Below, in pieces: positions 36,388 through 49,167 of a DNA stretch of 64,000 bases. The stretch is from an uncultured Acidobacteriota bacterium (lineage in GTDB: Bacteria; Acidobacteriota; Terriglobia; Bryobacterales; Bryobacteraceae). How positions within the stretch are numbered: position 1 is the stretch's first letter; each line of letters starts with the position of its first letter. Made by a program: the position numbers and the translations under genes. The stretch lies in contig CADEFT010000006.1 of the NCBI GenBank assembly GCA_902826685.1, forward strand, positions 62,001-126,000, given 5' to 3'. The notes under the pieces were generated by a model that was given only the letters and a program-made list of their open reading frames with translations, ran no database searches and was not told the DNA's origin.

Positions 36388-38400
36388 ATGCGATTGATCG
36401 GAACCACGCTTGTCCTGTGTTTCACCGCTCTGGCTCAGGATACGGTTCGCAGCACTATCAACGGTTGGATCGAGAAGTCTCAGGTTTTGCCGTTTGCCAA
36501 TAACAACACAACAGAGCAAGCCGTTGGACGGGTCCGCGCTCTAGCGACAGTGGCGGAGGATACACTGGAACTGCATCGTGATCTGGATGGCAAGCGCGTC
36601 GTCGTGCTGCGCGCCACCGCTCCCGGTGCGGCCGCCGTCCGTTTGCACTTCGAAGACTTCCGGCTGCCGGCGGGGGCCAAGGTTCTGGTCTATGGCTGGA
36701 GCGCCGAAAAGGGCGTCACCCGCGTTCTGAGCTATCAGGATTCCGGTCCATTGAAGTCGGGCGAGTTCTGGACTCTGGCCGTTCCGGGGCACCAGGCCGT
36801 TATCGAATTGCAGTTTGAAGCAACGGTGGACACGCTGCCGTTTCGCGTCAGCGAGATCGCGGCGGCCGACGGAATCGACGAATCGGCTCTGTCTTTCGGC
36901 TACCAGGAAGCGCGGGAACTGGAGACGCGGTACGGGACCTTCCGCGGCATGCCGGTGGCCTACCAGGTAGTGGACGGCATGGCGGTGTGGGAAGGCGACA
37001 TTCTACTGGGCCGCCCGGAGGAATTGGCGCCCTCGGGAAAGCAGTATGAACGCAACGCGGGCTCGATTTCAGGCTCGACCTACCGCTGGCCGAACGGCGT
37101 GGTGCCCTATGTGATCGACGCGGCGATGGCCAACCAGGCTCGCATCGCCGACGCGGTGAATCACTGGAACACCAACCTGTCGGGATACGTGAGATTGATT
37201 CCGCGCACCACCGAAACGGCCTACATCCGCTTCGCCGTCGCGGCGCCCGGTACGTGCTCTTCCTACGTGGGCTACTACCGCTACGCGGGCCAGCCGGTGA
37301 ATATCGGAGATTATTGCTCGACGGGCAACGTCATCCACGAGATCGGCCACGCCCTCGGGCTCTATCACGAGCATACGCGCAGCGACCGCGATACCTACGT
37401 GCGGATTCAAACGCAGAACGCGGACCCGGCCTCGATCACCAACTTCAACATGGTATCGAATTCGCTCAATCCCACCGCCTACGACTACAACTCGATCATG
37501 CACTACGGCACGCATGCGTTCTCCGTCAACGGACAGCCGACCATCGTCACCAAGCCCGACGGCATCTACATCGGGCAGCGAAGCTCTCTTTCGGCCAACG
37601 ACATCGCCGGTGTGAAGATCATGTATCCGGCGGCCACCACTCCGCCAGTGGCGCCGCCTGCCCCGGTGCCGCCGCCGTCGGCCACGCCGGTCCGCATCAC
37701 CATTCTTTCCAACCCGGCGGGCCGCCAGGTAACGGCCGATGGAACCACCTACACGACGCCTGCGAATTTCGACTGGCTGCCGGGCTCGCAGCACACGCTG
37801 GTGGCGGCGGCGAGCGAAGTCTCCGCCGGTGCGCGGTATAGCTTCGTCGGCTGGAACGACGGCGCCCCGGCGTCGCGCACCTATACCGTTCCTTCCTCGG
37901 CCGCCACGCTCACCGAGACCTTCCAGGTGCAGTATCAACTGGTGACCAGGGCCGGTGTTGGCGGATCGGTCTTCGCGTGGCCGGTTTCGGTGGATGGCTA
38001 CTATGCGGTGGGCACCAACGTGACGATTTCGGCCGCGCCTCAGGACGCCTATTGCCTCACGTCTTGGAGCGGCGTGCTGCCGGTGAGCACGCTTTCGGTG
38101 AACGTGCAGATCGCCAGCGCCATGAACGTGCAGGCATCTTTCGCCACCGGCGCCCTCAATGTGACGCCGTGGACGCTGAACACCCCCTCGGCCGGCGGCC
38201 AGTTCACGGCCAACCTCACAACCGGGAGCGCCTGCACCTGGAGCGTGGCCAGCCGCACGTCGTGGATCACGGTGGAAAGCCCCAGTGCCGGAACGGGCTC
38301 GGCGCCCATCCAACTGCGCGTCCAACCCAACACGACCGGCCGCGTACGCTCCGGCATCGTGATCGTGAGCCAGCGGGCCATGATCGTTCGCCAGAACTAG
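36388..38400 (+). CDS. Astacin-like (M12A) zinc metalloprotease with C-terminal repeat and BACON-type domain
   Basis: 670 residues: signal peptide ([16 protein letters not shown]), then a pro-region (about 20-215). The catalytic domain (about 230-415) has the full astacin motif [15 protein letters not shown] (zinc ligands H317, H321, H327; base E318) and Met-turn SIMHYG with M371 and Tyr ligand Y373. A Pro-rich linker (about 415-435) leads to a repeat-like segment with [18 protein letters not shown] (InlB B-repeat-like, about 440-590) and a C-terminal BACON-like domain ([18 protein letters not shown]). It is a secreted protease with carbohydrate- or protein-binding appendages. ATG follows GGAGGAAG. 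It lies just after the structured RNA on the same strand. Confidence 0.93.
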   Translation: MRLIGTTLVLCFTALAQDTVRSTINGWIEKSQVLPFANNNTTEQAVGRVRALATVAEDTLELHRDLDGKRVVVLRATAPGAAAVRLHFEDFRLPAGAKVLVYGWSAEKGVTRVLSYQDSGPLKSGEFWTLAVPGHQAVIELQFEATVDTLPFRVSEIAAADGIDESALSFGYQEARELETRYGTFRGMPVAYQVVDGMAVWEGDILLGRPEELAPSGKQYERNAGSISGSTYRWPNGVVPYVIDAAMANQARIADAVNHWNTNLSGYVRLIPRTTETAYIRFAVAAPGTCSSYVGYYRYAGQPVNIGDYCSTGNVIHEIGHALGLYHEHTRSDRDTYVRIQTQNADPASITNFNMVSNSLNPTAYDYNSIMHYGTHAFSVNGQPTIVTKPDGIYIGQRSSLSANDIAGVKIMYPAATTPPVAPPAPVPPPSATPVRITILSNPAGRQVTADGTTYTTPANFDWLPGSQHTLVAAASEVSAGARYSFVGWNDGAPASRTYTVPSSAATLTETFQVQYQLVTRAGVGGSVFAWPVSVDGYYAVGTNVTISAAPQDAYCLTSWSGVLPVSTLSVNVQIASAMNVQASFATGALNVTPWTLNTPSAGGQFTANLTTGSACTWSVASRTSWITVESPSAGTGSAPIQLRVQPNTTGRVRSGIVIVSQRAMIVRQN

Positions 38401-38456
38401 ACCGGACAGGCGGCGGGTACCTGCCGCCTCCCGAGTTTCCCCTATACTACACATGG

Positions 38457-40712
<2,256 letters not shown>

Positions 40713-43512
40713 GCGCGCCGTCGCCGTCGTAATCCATGCGGCGGCTGCTCGCCGTCACGGGCTTGCCGATCTGCCACGCCAGGATCCACGCGTCAATCAA
40801 GGAAACGGCGCCGTCGTCGTTGAGATCGCCCGCCAGTGGATTGAATCCGATCACCAGCGGATCGTGGTCGGACGTCCGGAACGGTCCAGCCGAGTAGTAA
40901 GCCGCGGCCTGCGCCTCGCTTTTGGCCTGCGTGCTTCCGTTGCCGCCAAAGTCGAGATTGTAGTCCAACACCACCGGCTCATCGGCGTTGATGTGCCACT
41001 CCCCCGCCCCGGTAATCAGGCGCAGCAGCGCCGGATTGGCCAGCGCATGATCGAGCGCTCCGGACTCCCCGTTGAACAGATACGAATACCCTTCCGGGAT
41101 CAGATCGGTGAAAACGGCTTTCGGATTCGGCGCGGCCACCGCGCTGCCGGGTTTGAAGAACGCCGGATCGGTGAGCGCACGGATGGGATCTTCCATGCTG
41201 TAGGAATTCAGATCGCCCACGATGAGCACGCGTCGATCCTCGGCCGGCGTGGGATCGTTGGTCGGATTGGTGGCCAGCCAATCGAGCAGCGCGGCCGCCA
41301 CGCTGATGCGCGTGTTGTTGCATTCATCCTGGCCGTCGGCAAGGTCCGGGTCTCCCGCGCAGGCGCTGCCTTTGGATTTAAAGTGGTTCGCCGCCACGGT
41401 GAAATGTTGCAGTTTCGCGGCTGCGCCAGGCACGCGGAAGGTTTGCGCCACCGGCGGGCGATTGAGCCCGTCGATGGTCCGCGGATCGATGGCGTTGGTG
41501 AGCACCTTGTGCGCACCAACGGGTTCGACCAGCGCCGGCTGATAAAGGAACGCCATGCGGATGAGGTCCGTTCCGGTCACTCCCGTGTCGATGTAGGCCC
41601 ACTTGCCGGGCTGATCTTTGTTCAAGCTGTTGCCGAGCGGGCCGCTCGGGCCCGCGTCGTTTACCAGATCCTCCAGCGACGCGTTGACGTTGTTCTCAAT
41701 CTCGCCCAGAACGACGATGGCCGCGTCCATCGCCTGAATCCCGGCGATGATTTTGTCGCGCTGGCGGATGAATTCGGCGAGGTTGTTCGCGCCCCGGCTA
41801 TTGAAGGTGGTGAAGTAGTTCAGGACATTGGCGCTGGCCACCTTCACGCGTCCGCCCACCCGCGGCGGTGCCGCCGGCCGGGGATTGGCGGCGTCGAAAG
41901 TGACCGGGGCGGTGGGATGGACACGATAGGTATTGAAGTCGAATCCCAACACACCCACCAGCGGACTGTCGGCATTCACTCGCGCCCCCAGCCGGATCGG
42001 ATTCAAAGCCGCGAGCCCACCGGCCGTCAGCGGATAGGTTTGGCCAGGCGCCAGCGCGCCGTAGCTTCGATTGCTGGCGTCGTCGAGCAGAATGCGCGAG
42101 CGGTTGTTGAGATCCCGCACCGCGTTCGCCGCCGCGCCGGGCAGCGCAACCTGCGTCCCCGTCATCAGACGGGTGTATGGTTCCGGAACCCAAGCCAACC
42201 CAACCTCGTTGAAACGGCCAAGATTGAAATGATCGGTCACGCGCAGCGTTTGCGGGAACCGCACCCGCATGCCCTCGAATCTTTCGAGAAAGGAAACGGC
42301 CGGCAGAGGAAAGGTCACGTCAACCGGCGCGGGCAGCGCGTTGCCGGTGGTGCAGACTCGTTTGTCGCTGGCCGTGAGCACGGTCTGGTTGAAATTCTCA
42401 GACACCAGGCCGCGCACGCGCACCAGGTCGCCGGTTCGAACTTCAAGTCCCGCACCGCCATCGTTGACGAAAATCCCGTCGGAGGTGGCGGCGTCGCCAT
42501 CGCCCGACGGCTCCTGCACGAAGAATCCGCCCAGCATGGGAAGCGGCTGAAAATCCGCCGTCACCACGGCTTCGATATCCACCACCTGGCCCGCCAGTGG
42601 ACTGGCATTGCCTGAGCCCTGAATCGCGCCGATGAACGTCTTCGGCCCGCCGCACGTGAATACGGGCGTGACGGGGAGAGTCACGTTGAAAGCGCCCATT
42701 CGCGATTGCGCATCGCGCACCGTGCAGGGCAGCGAGTAGACGCCAACGGCCAGCGCCGCCGGAATCGTGTAGGAGAACCGGAACGAGTTGCCGTCGACCG
42801 TGATGGGTTGAGCCGCCGGACCGCCCGCCGCCGACAGATTACACGTCACGGCAAGCCCTGTCGAAATCGGATTCACACCCGGTGTAATGACGCCGGCGAT
42901 GACCGCTACCGCGCCTGGCGAGGCGGCCATCGCCGTGGCTGTGGCCGAAGGATTCGCCGGTTCGGCGCTCGCGGTCAAGGAGAAATCGTCCACCGCCAGC
43001 CCGTCATCGGCGCCGATGGCATCGAAATCGTTCCACCGCAGAAAAAACACCGCACCATCCGGGATGTTCAGCCCGCCGATGGTAGCCGTGATCGGCACCG
43101 CCGCCGAATTGCCATCCACCGGCCCGGCCGCCGTCCGCATCGGTGCCACAAAATCGAGTGCATCGACATCGACCCAGATCGCGCCATCCAGCGAATACTG
43201 AAAATCCAACCGGTCGCCACGGGCCACCGTGCCGAACCGCCATTGCTCGCCGCGGTAACCAATGGAGAGGCTGGTGAGCGTAGCGCCGGTGCGATTGACG
43301 AAAGACGCGCCGATGGTGGAGACCAGGCTGCCGCTGCGCAGCATGCCGAAGGCGCGTTCGCCGGCCGGGTCCGCTCCGAAGCTGTAGGTGTCGCCGGAAT
43401 TCGCCGCGCCCGAACCGGCGCTGTAAAGCCCGTTGGCATTGACGCCGGTTTCAAAGAAGGCCCAGCCTTCCGGAACTTCGGAACTCGTCCCGCTCGCGGC
43501 CAGCGAGTCGAA

Positions 43513-43682
43513 GGTCTGCGTGTAGGGCGTCCCCGGGTCGGTCAATGGGACTTGAGCCTGCAGGCTGCCGATCAGCAGGGCAGTTGAGAGGACGAGGCGC
43601 ATGCCCTCTGAGTGTACCCACGCGACGGCACGGCACGCATCGAACGCAGTGCCTCCCGGCGGCGATCGGCTTCGCACGCTGG
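43513..43682. repeat. Patatin/nuclease junction repeat, unit 1 (contains functional nuclease start)
   Basis: This unit spans the nuclease start codon (43600-43602) and the first 30 codons. Its landmarks in plus-strand order are GGTCTGCGTGTAGG, CCCGGGTCGGTCA, GCAGGGCAGTTGAGAGG, GGCGCATGCCC, GAGTGTACCCA, ACGCATCG, CCCGGCGGCGATCGGCTTCG and CACGCTGG. All recur in the two units that follow. Read on the minus strand it encodes the end of a patatin-like tail followed by the nuclease signal peptide. Confidence 0.75.
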
Positions 43683-43689
43683 CAACGAC

Positions 43690-43902
43690 GGTCTGCGTAT
43701 AGGCCATGCCCGGATCGGTCAGCAGGGCAGCTTGAGAGGGTGTGCGGGCCGTAACCGGCAACCTGCGGGCTCGGTCCGTTGACCGATCCGGTCAAGGTAG
43801 TTGAGAGGGCGACGCGCATGCCCTGTGACTGTACTCAGGCGACGAGTCGGACGCATCGCCGCACGCAGCGCCCCCCCCGGCGGCAATCCGCTTCGGCACG
43901 CT
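43690..43902. repeat. Patatin/nuclease junction repeat, unit 2 (degenerate)
   Basis: A degenerate copy of unit 1: GGTCTGCGTATAGG, CCCGGATCGGTCA, GTTGAGAGGGCGACGCGCATGCCC, GACTGTACTCAGGCGACG, GACGCATCGCCGCACGCAGCG, CCCGGCGGCAATCCGCTTCGG and CACGCTGG, in the same order. It also holds an extra internal copy of the GATCGGTCA...TTGAGAGGG segment. It carries a second nuclease-type start (ATG complement at 43817-43819) whose frame is not the functional one. Together with unit 3 it fills the 357-bp gap between the nuclease start and the patatin stop. Confidence 0.75.
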
Positions 43903-44098
43903 GGGCTGCTTCTGGGCCATGCCGGCATCCTGCGGGCTTAGGTCCCTTGTCCGATCCGGTCAGCAGGGCAGTTGAGAGGGCGACGCGCATGCCCCGTGAG
44001 TGTACCCAGGCGAGAGAGCCGGACGCATCGCCGCACGCAGCGCGGGCAGAGCCTGTTCGGCCGCCTGCTCTCCGGCGGCAATCAGCTTCGGCACGCTG
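43903..44098. repeat. Patatin/nuclease junction repeat, unit 3 (overlaps patatin 3' end)
   Basis: The third copy lies partly within the 3' end of the patatin gene. It shares GATCCGGTCAGCAGGGCAG, TTGAGAGGGCGACGCGCATG, GAGTGTACCCAGGCGA, GACGCATCGCCGCACGCAGCG, GGCGGCAATCAGCTTCGG and CACGCTGG with the others. A third nuclease-type start (complement of 43988-43990) sits inside the patatin frame. The coding copy of the patatin tail here (VPKLIAAGEQAAEQALPALRA) is probably the ancestral sequence, of which the others are decayed duplicates. Confidence 0.75.
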
Positions 44099-44871
44099 GT
44101 GAAGTCGTCCCACGCCACACCCGACACCTCCGGCGTAATCACGAAGTCGCTGTTTTCGCGCCAGTGCTTCTCCGTGCGCCGCTGCATGATCTGGAAGCAC
44201 CGGTTGACGACGGCGAACATGCTGCCCGGCTCCTGGCTCACCACCGGCGGCGGCAGCGCCACCGAAACCACCTGCCGGACACCCAACTGCCGCAAAGCCT
44301 GGGCGGGAATTTCCATACTCATGGCGCCATCCACCAGCAGGCGGCCTTCGTGCCGCACCGGGTGAAACAAGCCCGGATACGAACAACTGGAGCGGATCGC
44401 GGTGAAGACTTCGCCCGAGCCGTGAAAGACCACCGGGTCGCCGGTGCGCAGATCGGTCGCCACCACCGCCAGCGGCGTCTTCATGTCTTCGAAGCGATGA
44501 ACCTTCAGCGTGCGCCGCAGGAAGCTTTCCATGCGCTCACTGGCGGCCAGACCGAGCCAGCCGGGACGCCATCCGGCCACATCCTTGAACTTCAGCGCGC
44601 GCGCGATGACTTCGAGTTCTCTCACGTTCGCCCCGGCCGCATAGGCCGCCGCGACGATGGCGCCCGCGCTGACACCGGCCACCCAGTCGATGGGGATGCC
44701 TTCGCGTTCCAGAACCCGCAGTACTCCGACATGGGCGATGCCGCGGGCGAATCCGCCGCCAAGCGCCAATCCAAACCCGGTGGGCGGTACGGACACCGCC
44801 GCGGAGTCCCCTTTCAGACGGCCCCAAAACGCCTTGGCCGCGCGGACAGCCGCCGTGGTTTCGGTACGCAT
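43960..44871 (-). CDS. Patatin-like phospholipase
   Basis: About 303 residues from ATG 44871, preferred over an in-frame ATG at 44892 because GAGGAGGG lies nine bases before it. The patatin set is complete: oxyanion GGGFARG (38-44), nucleophile S68 in GVSAGA, and catalytic D180 in LLVDGAMSME. It should act as a serine acyl hydrolase on lipids; no signal peptide is seen, so it is probably cytoplasmic or membrane-associated. The last 13 codons (GYTHGACASPSQLPC region) lie inside the repeat and match the out-of-frame start region of the downstream nuclease, so the original C-terminus may have overlapped that gene. Confidence 0.88.
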   Translation of the reverse strand: MRTETTAAVRAAKAFWGRLKGDSAAVSVPPTGFGLALGGGFARGIAHVGVLRVLEREGIPIDWVAGVSAGAIVAAAYAAGANVRELEVIARALKFKDVAGWRPGWLGLAASERMESFLRRTLKVHRFEDMKTPLAVVATDLRTGDPVVFHGSGEVFTAIRSSCSYPGLFHPVRHEGRLLVDGAMSMEIPAQALRQLGVRQVVSVALPPPVVSQEPGSMFAVVNRCFQIMQRRTEKHWRENSDFVITPEVSGVAWDDFTSVPKLIAAGEQAAEQALPALRAAMRPALSPGYTHGACASPSQLPC

Positions 44872-44942
44872 CCTTTCAAGCCCTCCTCGCATCCTCTACC
44901 ATATAGAAACGCCGACAGCGTCTCAGAGTTTCAGAAATCGGT

Positions 44943-47381
44943 ATGCCAGCATCGCTTTTGCTTTCCCTTCTCTTGGCGCCCGGATGGGCCCAGCGTGAAC
45001 TCGCCGGATCGGCTGAAATCCACCACAGGCTGCAGCGCCTGAACAACCTGGGCCGGGTGCTGATGATCGCCGCTCACCCCGACGATGAGAACACGAATCT
45101 GCTGGCCTGGTTCGCGCGTGGACGCCACTATCGCACGGGCTATCTGTCGCTGACGCGCGGCGAAGGCGGCCAGAATCTCATCGGCGCCGAACAGGGCGAC
45201 GCGATGGGCGTCATTCGAACCCAGGAGTTGCTGGCCGCCCGCCGCATCGACGGCGCGGAACAGTTTTTCAGCCGCGCCACCGATTTCGGGTTTTCGAAAA
45301 CGGCCGACGAAACATTGGCCAAGTGGGGACGCGAAGCCGTGCTCTCCGACGCCGTGTGGGTGATTCGCCGCTTCCGCCCGGATGTGGTCGTTTTCCGCTT
45401 TTCGGGTACGCCGCGCGATGGACACGGCCATCATCAGAGCTCGGCCCTGCTGGGAAAGGAGGCCATCGCCGCCGCCGCCGATGCCAACCGCTTCCCGGAA
45501 CAACTGAAATACGTCAAGGCGCATCAAACGACCCGCGCCTTCTTCAACCTGTTCGCCTTCAACGAACAAATGGAGCGCGAGAACGCGAAAATTCCCAACA
45601 CCGTGGCGGTGGATGCCGGTGTGTTCGATCCGGTGCTCGGATTCTCCTATGGCGAGATCGCGGGCATGAGCCGCAGCCGCCACTCGAGCCAGGCCATGGG
45701 AGCGCCGGAGCGGCGCGGCGCCATCGTCGATCGCCTGGCGCTGGTGGCAGGATCGCCCGCTTCGGGCGATCCGTTCGACGGAATCGACACGACGTGGAAT
45801 CGCGTGCCGGGTGGAGCCGAGATTGGCAAGACGCTTTCCGTGGCGATCGCACAATTCGCGCCCTCGCATCCGGAACGCACCGTCACCGCTTTACTGAGCG
45901 CGCGTAAGCTCATCGCGGCCCTCAATCATCCCGCCGCCGAAGGGAAGCTTCAAGAGTTGGACGAACTGATCGCCGAATGCGCGGGCCTGTGGCTTGACGC
46001 CACCGCAGATCGTCATTCGTATGCTCCAGGCGGCACGGCCCGCATTACCCTCACCGCGGTCAACCGGCTGGGCCTGCCGGTGACGCTGACGCAGAACGGC
46101 CGCCAACCGCTGCCCGCCAATCAGCCGTGGACGGCGAACATCGAGTGGAAGATCCCCGCCGATGCCCCGTTGAGCCAGCCGTTCTGGCTGGCCCGTCCCA
46201 AGCAGGGCACGCTCTATGACGTGGCGGACCGGATGCGCATCGGCGACGCCGATAATGCGCCGGAGAAGACCGTCGAGTTTCCGCTCGAAATCGAAGGCCG
46301 GCAGATTCGCGTCCGCCGCCCCGTGATCCATCGCTACGTGGATCCGGCGCGGGGCGAACTGACGCGGGCGGTGCGCATCGTGCCCGCCGTTGCCGTGGAA
46401 TTCACGGAATCGGCCATCGTCTTTCCCGACGCCAAACCGCGCGCCGTGCAAGTGGAGGTGAAGGCATCTCAGCCCAATCAAAGCGGCAGCATTCGCCTGC
46501 GCACAGCCGCCGGTTGGAAAGTGGAACCGGCTTCCCAGGTCTATTCGCTGAAGGCCGCCGGCGAGCAGACGACGCTGCGGTTCGAAGTGACTCCGCCAGC
46601 CGCCGATTCCGTCGCCATGCTGAGCGGGGAAGGCTACGGCATCCGCGACATCGTCTATCCGCACATTCCGCCGCAAACCCTTTTTCCACCGGCCGAAGTG
46701 AAACTGGTACGCGCGGGCATTCGCACACTGAGCCGCAACGCCGGATACGTGATGGGTGCGGGCGATGAAGTTCCAGCGGCATTGCGCGGCTTAGGTATCG
46801 CAGTGTCCCTGCTGAGCGATGACGATCTGGCCAAGGAAGATCTCAGCCGCTACGACGCGATCATCGCCGGTGTGCGCGCCTACAACACGCGTCCCGCCTT
46901 GCGCGCCAATCATCAGCGCCTGCTCGACTACATGACCAATGGCGGTACCTACGTGGTGCAGTACAACGTCGTAGAAGGCTTTCCCGGCCGCGAGCGCCGC
47001 GACACCATCGAACGCATCGGCCCCTATCCCATCACGCTCGACCGCGCCCGCGTTACGGTGGAGGAGGCGCCCATGCGCTTCCCCAACCCGGACCATCTTC
47101 TATTGCGCGCCCCCAACCGGATTACCGAAAAAGACTTCGAAGGCTGGGTGCAGGAACGCGGCCTCTACTTCGCCTCCAAATACGACCCGAAGTACGAGTC
47201 CGTGTTCGCCTCTCACGATCCAAATGAGGACTGGCTGCCCGGCGGCATGCTCTACACACGCTACGGCAAAGGCGCCTACGTCTTCACCGGCTACGCCTGG
47301 TTCCGCCAGTTGCCCGCGGGCGTGCCCGGCGCCTATCGCATCTTCGCCAACCTGATCAGCGCGGCAAAGGCGGCGCAGTGA
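44943..47381 (+). CDS. PIG-L (LmbE-like) family deacetylase, large secreted form
   Basis: 812 residues with a signal peptide (MPASLLLSLLLAPGWA). The zinc motif AHPDDE sits at 44-49 and the second motif in GHGHHQSSA near residue 162, as in N-acetylglucosaminyl deacetylases. The long C-terminal part is beta-rich: an Ig-like region near 350-400 (GGTARITLTAVNRLG), then a domain ending in a ThuA-like/glutamine-amidotransferase-like fold (RYDAIIAGVRAYNTR, GGTYVVQYN). It probably deacetylates an amino-sugar conjugate outside the cytoplasm. The stop overlaps GTG of the small protein next door, which overlaps a symporter gene, so deacetylation and uptake look coupled. Confidence 0.9.
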   Translation: MPASLLLSLLLAPGWAQRELAGSAEIHHRLQRLNNLGRVLMIAAHPDDENTNLLAWFARGRHYRTGYLSLTRGEGGQNLIGAEQGDAMGVIRTQELLAARRIDGAEQFFSRATDFGFSKTADETLAKWGREAVLSDAVWVIRRFRPDVVVFRFSGTPRDGHGHHQSSALLGKEAIAAAADANRFPEQLKYVKAHQTTRAFFNLFAFNEQMERENAKIPNTVAVDAGVFDPVLGFSYGEIAGMSRSRHSSQAMGAPERRGAIVDRLALVAGSPASGDPFDGIDTTWNRVPGGAEIGKTLSVAIAQFAPSHPERTVTALLSARKLIAALNHPAAEGKLQELDELIAECAGLWLDATADRHSYAPGGTARITLTAVNRLGLPVTLTQNGRQPLPANQPWTANIEWKIPADAPLSQPFWLARPKQGTLYDVADRMRIGDADNAPEKTVEFPLEIEGRQIRVRRPVIHRYVDPARGELTRAVRIVPAVAVEFTESAIVFPDAKPRAVQVEVKASQPNQSGSIRLRTAAGWKVEPASQVYSLKAAGEQTTLRFEVTPPAADSVAMLSGEGYGIRDIVYPHIPPQTLFPPAEVKLVRAGIRTLSRNAGYVMGAGDEVPAALRGLGIAVSLLSDDDLAKEDLSRYDAIIAGVRAYNTRPALRANHQRLLDYMTNGGTYVVQYNVVEGFPGRERRDTIERIGPYPITLDRARVTVEEAPMRFPNPDHLLLRAPNRITEKDFEGWVQERGLYFASKYDPKYESVFASHDPNEDWLPGGMLYTRYGKGAYVFTGYAWFRQLPAGVPGAYRIFANLISAAKAAQ

Positions 47382-47509
47382 TCGACGAACCGCCTCCGTT
47401 TCTCGGCACCTGGAACCGCGTCTACGCGGCGGTGGTCTGCTACCTGATCGCGCTGATTCTGCTGTTTGCCTGGTTCGGACATCACTTCACACCGGCGGCC
47501 ATTCGATGA
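47378..47509 (+). CDS. Symporter small accessory protein (43 residues)
   Basis: A very short gene read from GTG 47378, which overlaps the deacetylase stop (GTGA); its TGA (47507-47509) overlaps the symporter ATG 47506 (ATGA). It encodes 43 residues: a polar start (MIDEPPPFLGTWNRVY), one membrane helix (AAVVCYLIALILLFAWF) and a short tail (GHHFTPAAIR). Overlaps on both sides and the position directly before a sodium/solute symporter match the known class of small symporter accessory proteins. It probably binds or stabilises the symporter in the membrane. It is easily missed by gene callers. Confidence 0.8.
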   Translation: MIDEPPPFLGTWNRVYAAVVCYLIALILLFAWFGHHFTPAAIR

Positions 47510-49167
47510 GGCCGCTCGATTGGGCGGTGATGGCGGTCTGGCTGATCTATCTGATCAGCTACGGTCTTTATCGCGCTCGCGGCTCCACGTCGACACACAG
47601 CTTCCTGCTGGGCGGCAAGACGATGCCGTGGTACGCCGTGGCTTTGTCCATCATGGCCACGCAGGCGAGCGCCATCACGTTCATCTCCACCACCGGGCAG
47701 TCCTACGTCGATGGCATGCGCTTCGTGCAGTTCTATTTCGGCCTGCCTCTGGCGATGATTCTCATCAGCATGACCGCGGTGCCCATCTTCCACCGCGCCA
47801 ACGTCTACACGGCATACGAATATCTGGAAAAGCGCTTCGACCGCAAGACGCGCTATCTGGTCAGCCTCATCTTCCTGTTTCAGCGCGGACTCGGCGCGGG
47901 CATCGCGCTCTACGCGCCGTCGGTTGTGCTGAGCGTCATCATGGGCTGGAGCGAGCAGGCAACCACCATCATCATGGGCGTGCTGGTGATTCTGTTCACC
48001 ACCACCGGCGGCGTGAAGGCCATCACCTGGGCCGACGTGCAGCAGATGATGATGATCCTTTCCGGACTCGCGCTCGCCCTGGTGATTGCCGTCGCCATGC
48101 TGCCGGGCGAAGTGTCGCTCGGCGACGCGGTGCGGCTTGCCGGCGCGGCGGGCCGCGTCAATCCCGTGGTGACCGAGTTCAACTGGAACGACCGCTATAA
48201 CCTCTGGAGCGGCCTCATCGGCGGCATGTTCCTCGCCCTCGCCTACTTCGGCACCGATCAAAGCCAGGTGCAGCGCTATCTCACCGGCCGGTCGATCGCC
48301 CAAAGCCGCCTCAGCCTGATCTTCAACGCCGCCGCCAAAATCCCCATGCAGTTCTTCATCCTGTTCATCGGCGCCATGGTGTTTGTGTTTTTCGTCTTCC
48401 GCCTGCCGCCGGTGCTGTTCCAGCCGGCCGATCTGGCGCGCGCCGAATCGAAGCCCGGCTTCACCGAGGTCCGTCAGAAGTTCGAAGCGGCGCACGAGGC
48501 GCGCCGCCAGGCCGCGTTCCACTTCCTAAAGGCCGAAGGAACCGATCGCGACGCTTTCCTCGGCATCTATCGCGGCGCGCAGAAGGAACTCGACTCGGCG
48601 CGCAAGGAAGCCTTCGCGCTGGCCGGCTCGTCAAACGACACCAATTACATCTTCCTGTCGTTCGTCACGAAATATCTGCCGGCGGGAGTCGTGGGTCTGA
48701 TTGTCGCCGTCATTTTCGCCGCCGCCATGTCCACCAGTTCGGGCGAAGTAAATTCGCTCGCCACCGTCACGATCATGGACCTCTACCGCGCCGTCCGTCC
48801 GCAAGCCTCCGACACGCATCTGCTGCTCGCCTCGCGCCTGGCCACCGTGTTCTGGGGCGCCTATGCGGTGGCCTTCGCCAGCTTCGGCTCCCGTCTCGGT
48901 TCGCTCATCGAAGCGGTGAACATCGTGGGCTCGCTGTTCTATGGAGGGATGCTGGGCGTATTCGTATTGGCGTTCTACGTGAAGCGCGCCACCTCCAACG
49001 GAGCGTTCCTCGGCGTGCTGGCGGGTGAAGCGGCCATCTTCTACTGCTATTGGTTCACCGGGATTTCATTTCTCTGGTACAACGTGGTGGGCGCGCTCAC
49101 CGTCATCCTGGTTGCGATCCTGCTGAGCCGCCCGGACGCCGCCGCACGTCGATACTCAGACGCTTGA
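47506..49167 (+). CDS. Sodium:solute symporter (SSS family)
   Basis: 553 residues, about 13 membrane segments. Signatures: GGKTMPWYAVALSIMATQAS (first discontinuous helix), FFQRGLGAGIALYAPS-like region near residue 125, GLIGGMFLALAYFGTDQSQVQRYL (conserved SSS phrase), and a sodium-site helix AAAMSTSSGEVNSLATV near 405-421. It imports a solute with Na+. The solute may be a product of the deacetylase encoded two genes upstream; that is inference from the operon. A soluble insertion (about residues 305-375) interrupts the membrane segments, as in other Acidobacteria/Bacteroidetes members. Its 3' end overlaps the convergent regulator gene by 65 bp. Confidence 0.93.
   Translation: MRPLDWAVMAVWLIYLISYGLYRARGSTSTHSFLLGGKTMPWYAVALSIMATQASAITFISTTGQSYVDGMRFVQFYFGLPLAMILISMTAVPIFHRANVYTAYEYLEKRFDRKTRYLVSLIFLFQRGLGAGIALYAPSVVLSVIMGWSEQATTIIMGVLVILFTTTGGVKAITWADVQQMMMILSGLALALVIAVAMLPGEVSLGDAVRLAGAAGRVNPVVTEFNWNDRYNLWSGLIGGMFLALAYFGTDQSQVQRYLTGRSIAQSRLSLIFNAAAKIPMQFFILFIGAMVFVFFVFRLPPVLFQPADLARAESKPGFTEVRQKFEAAHEARRQAAFHFLKAEGTDRDAFLGIYRGAQKELDSARKEAFALAGSSNDTNYIFLSFVTKYLPAGVVGLIVAVIFAAAMSTSSGEVNSLATVTIMDLYRAVRPQASDTHLLLASRLATVFWGAYAVAFASFGSRLGSLIEAVNIVGSLFYGGMLGVFVLAFYVKRATSNGAFLGVLAGEAAIFYCYWFTGISFLWYNVVGALTVILVAILLSRPDAAARRYSDA

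Noticed and set aside
37977..38456. Upstream extension of the hybrid histidine kinase
   Set aside because: It is the out-of-frame shadow of the astacin-like protease gene; the GAF domain starts after ATG 38457.
43603..43761. 53-codon N-terminal extension of the secreted nuclease
   Set aside because: The extension is repeat-derived and lacks a signal peptide, while ATG 43602 begins one with a ribosome-binding site.
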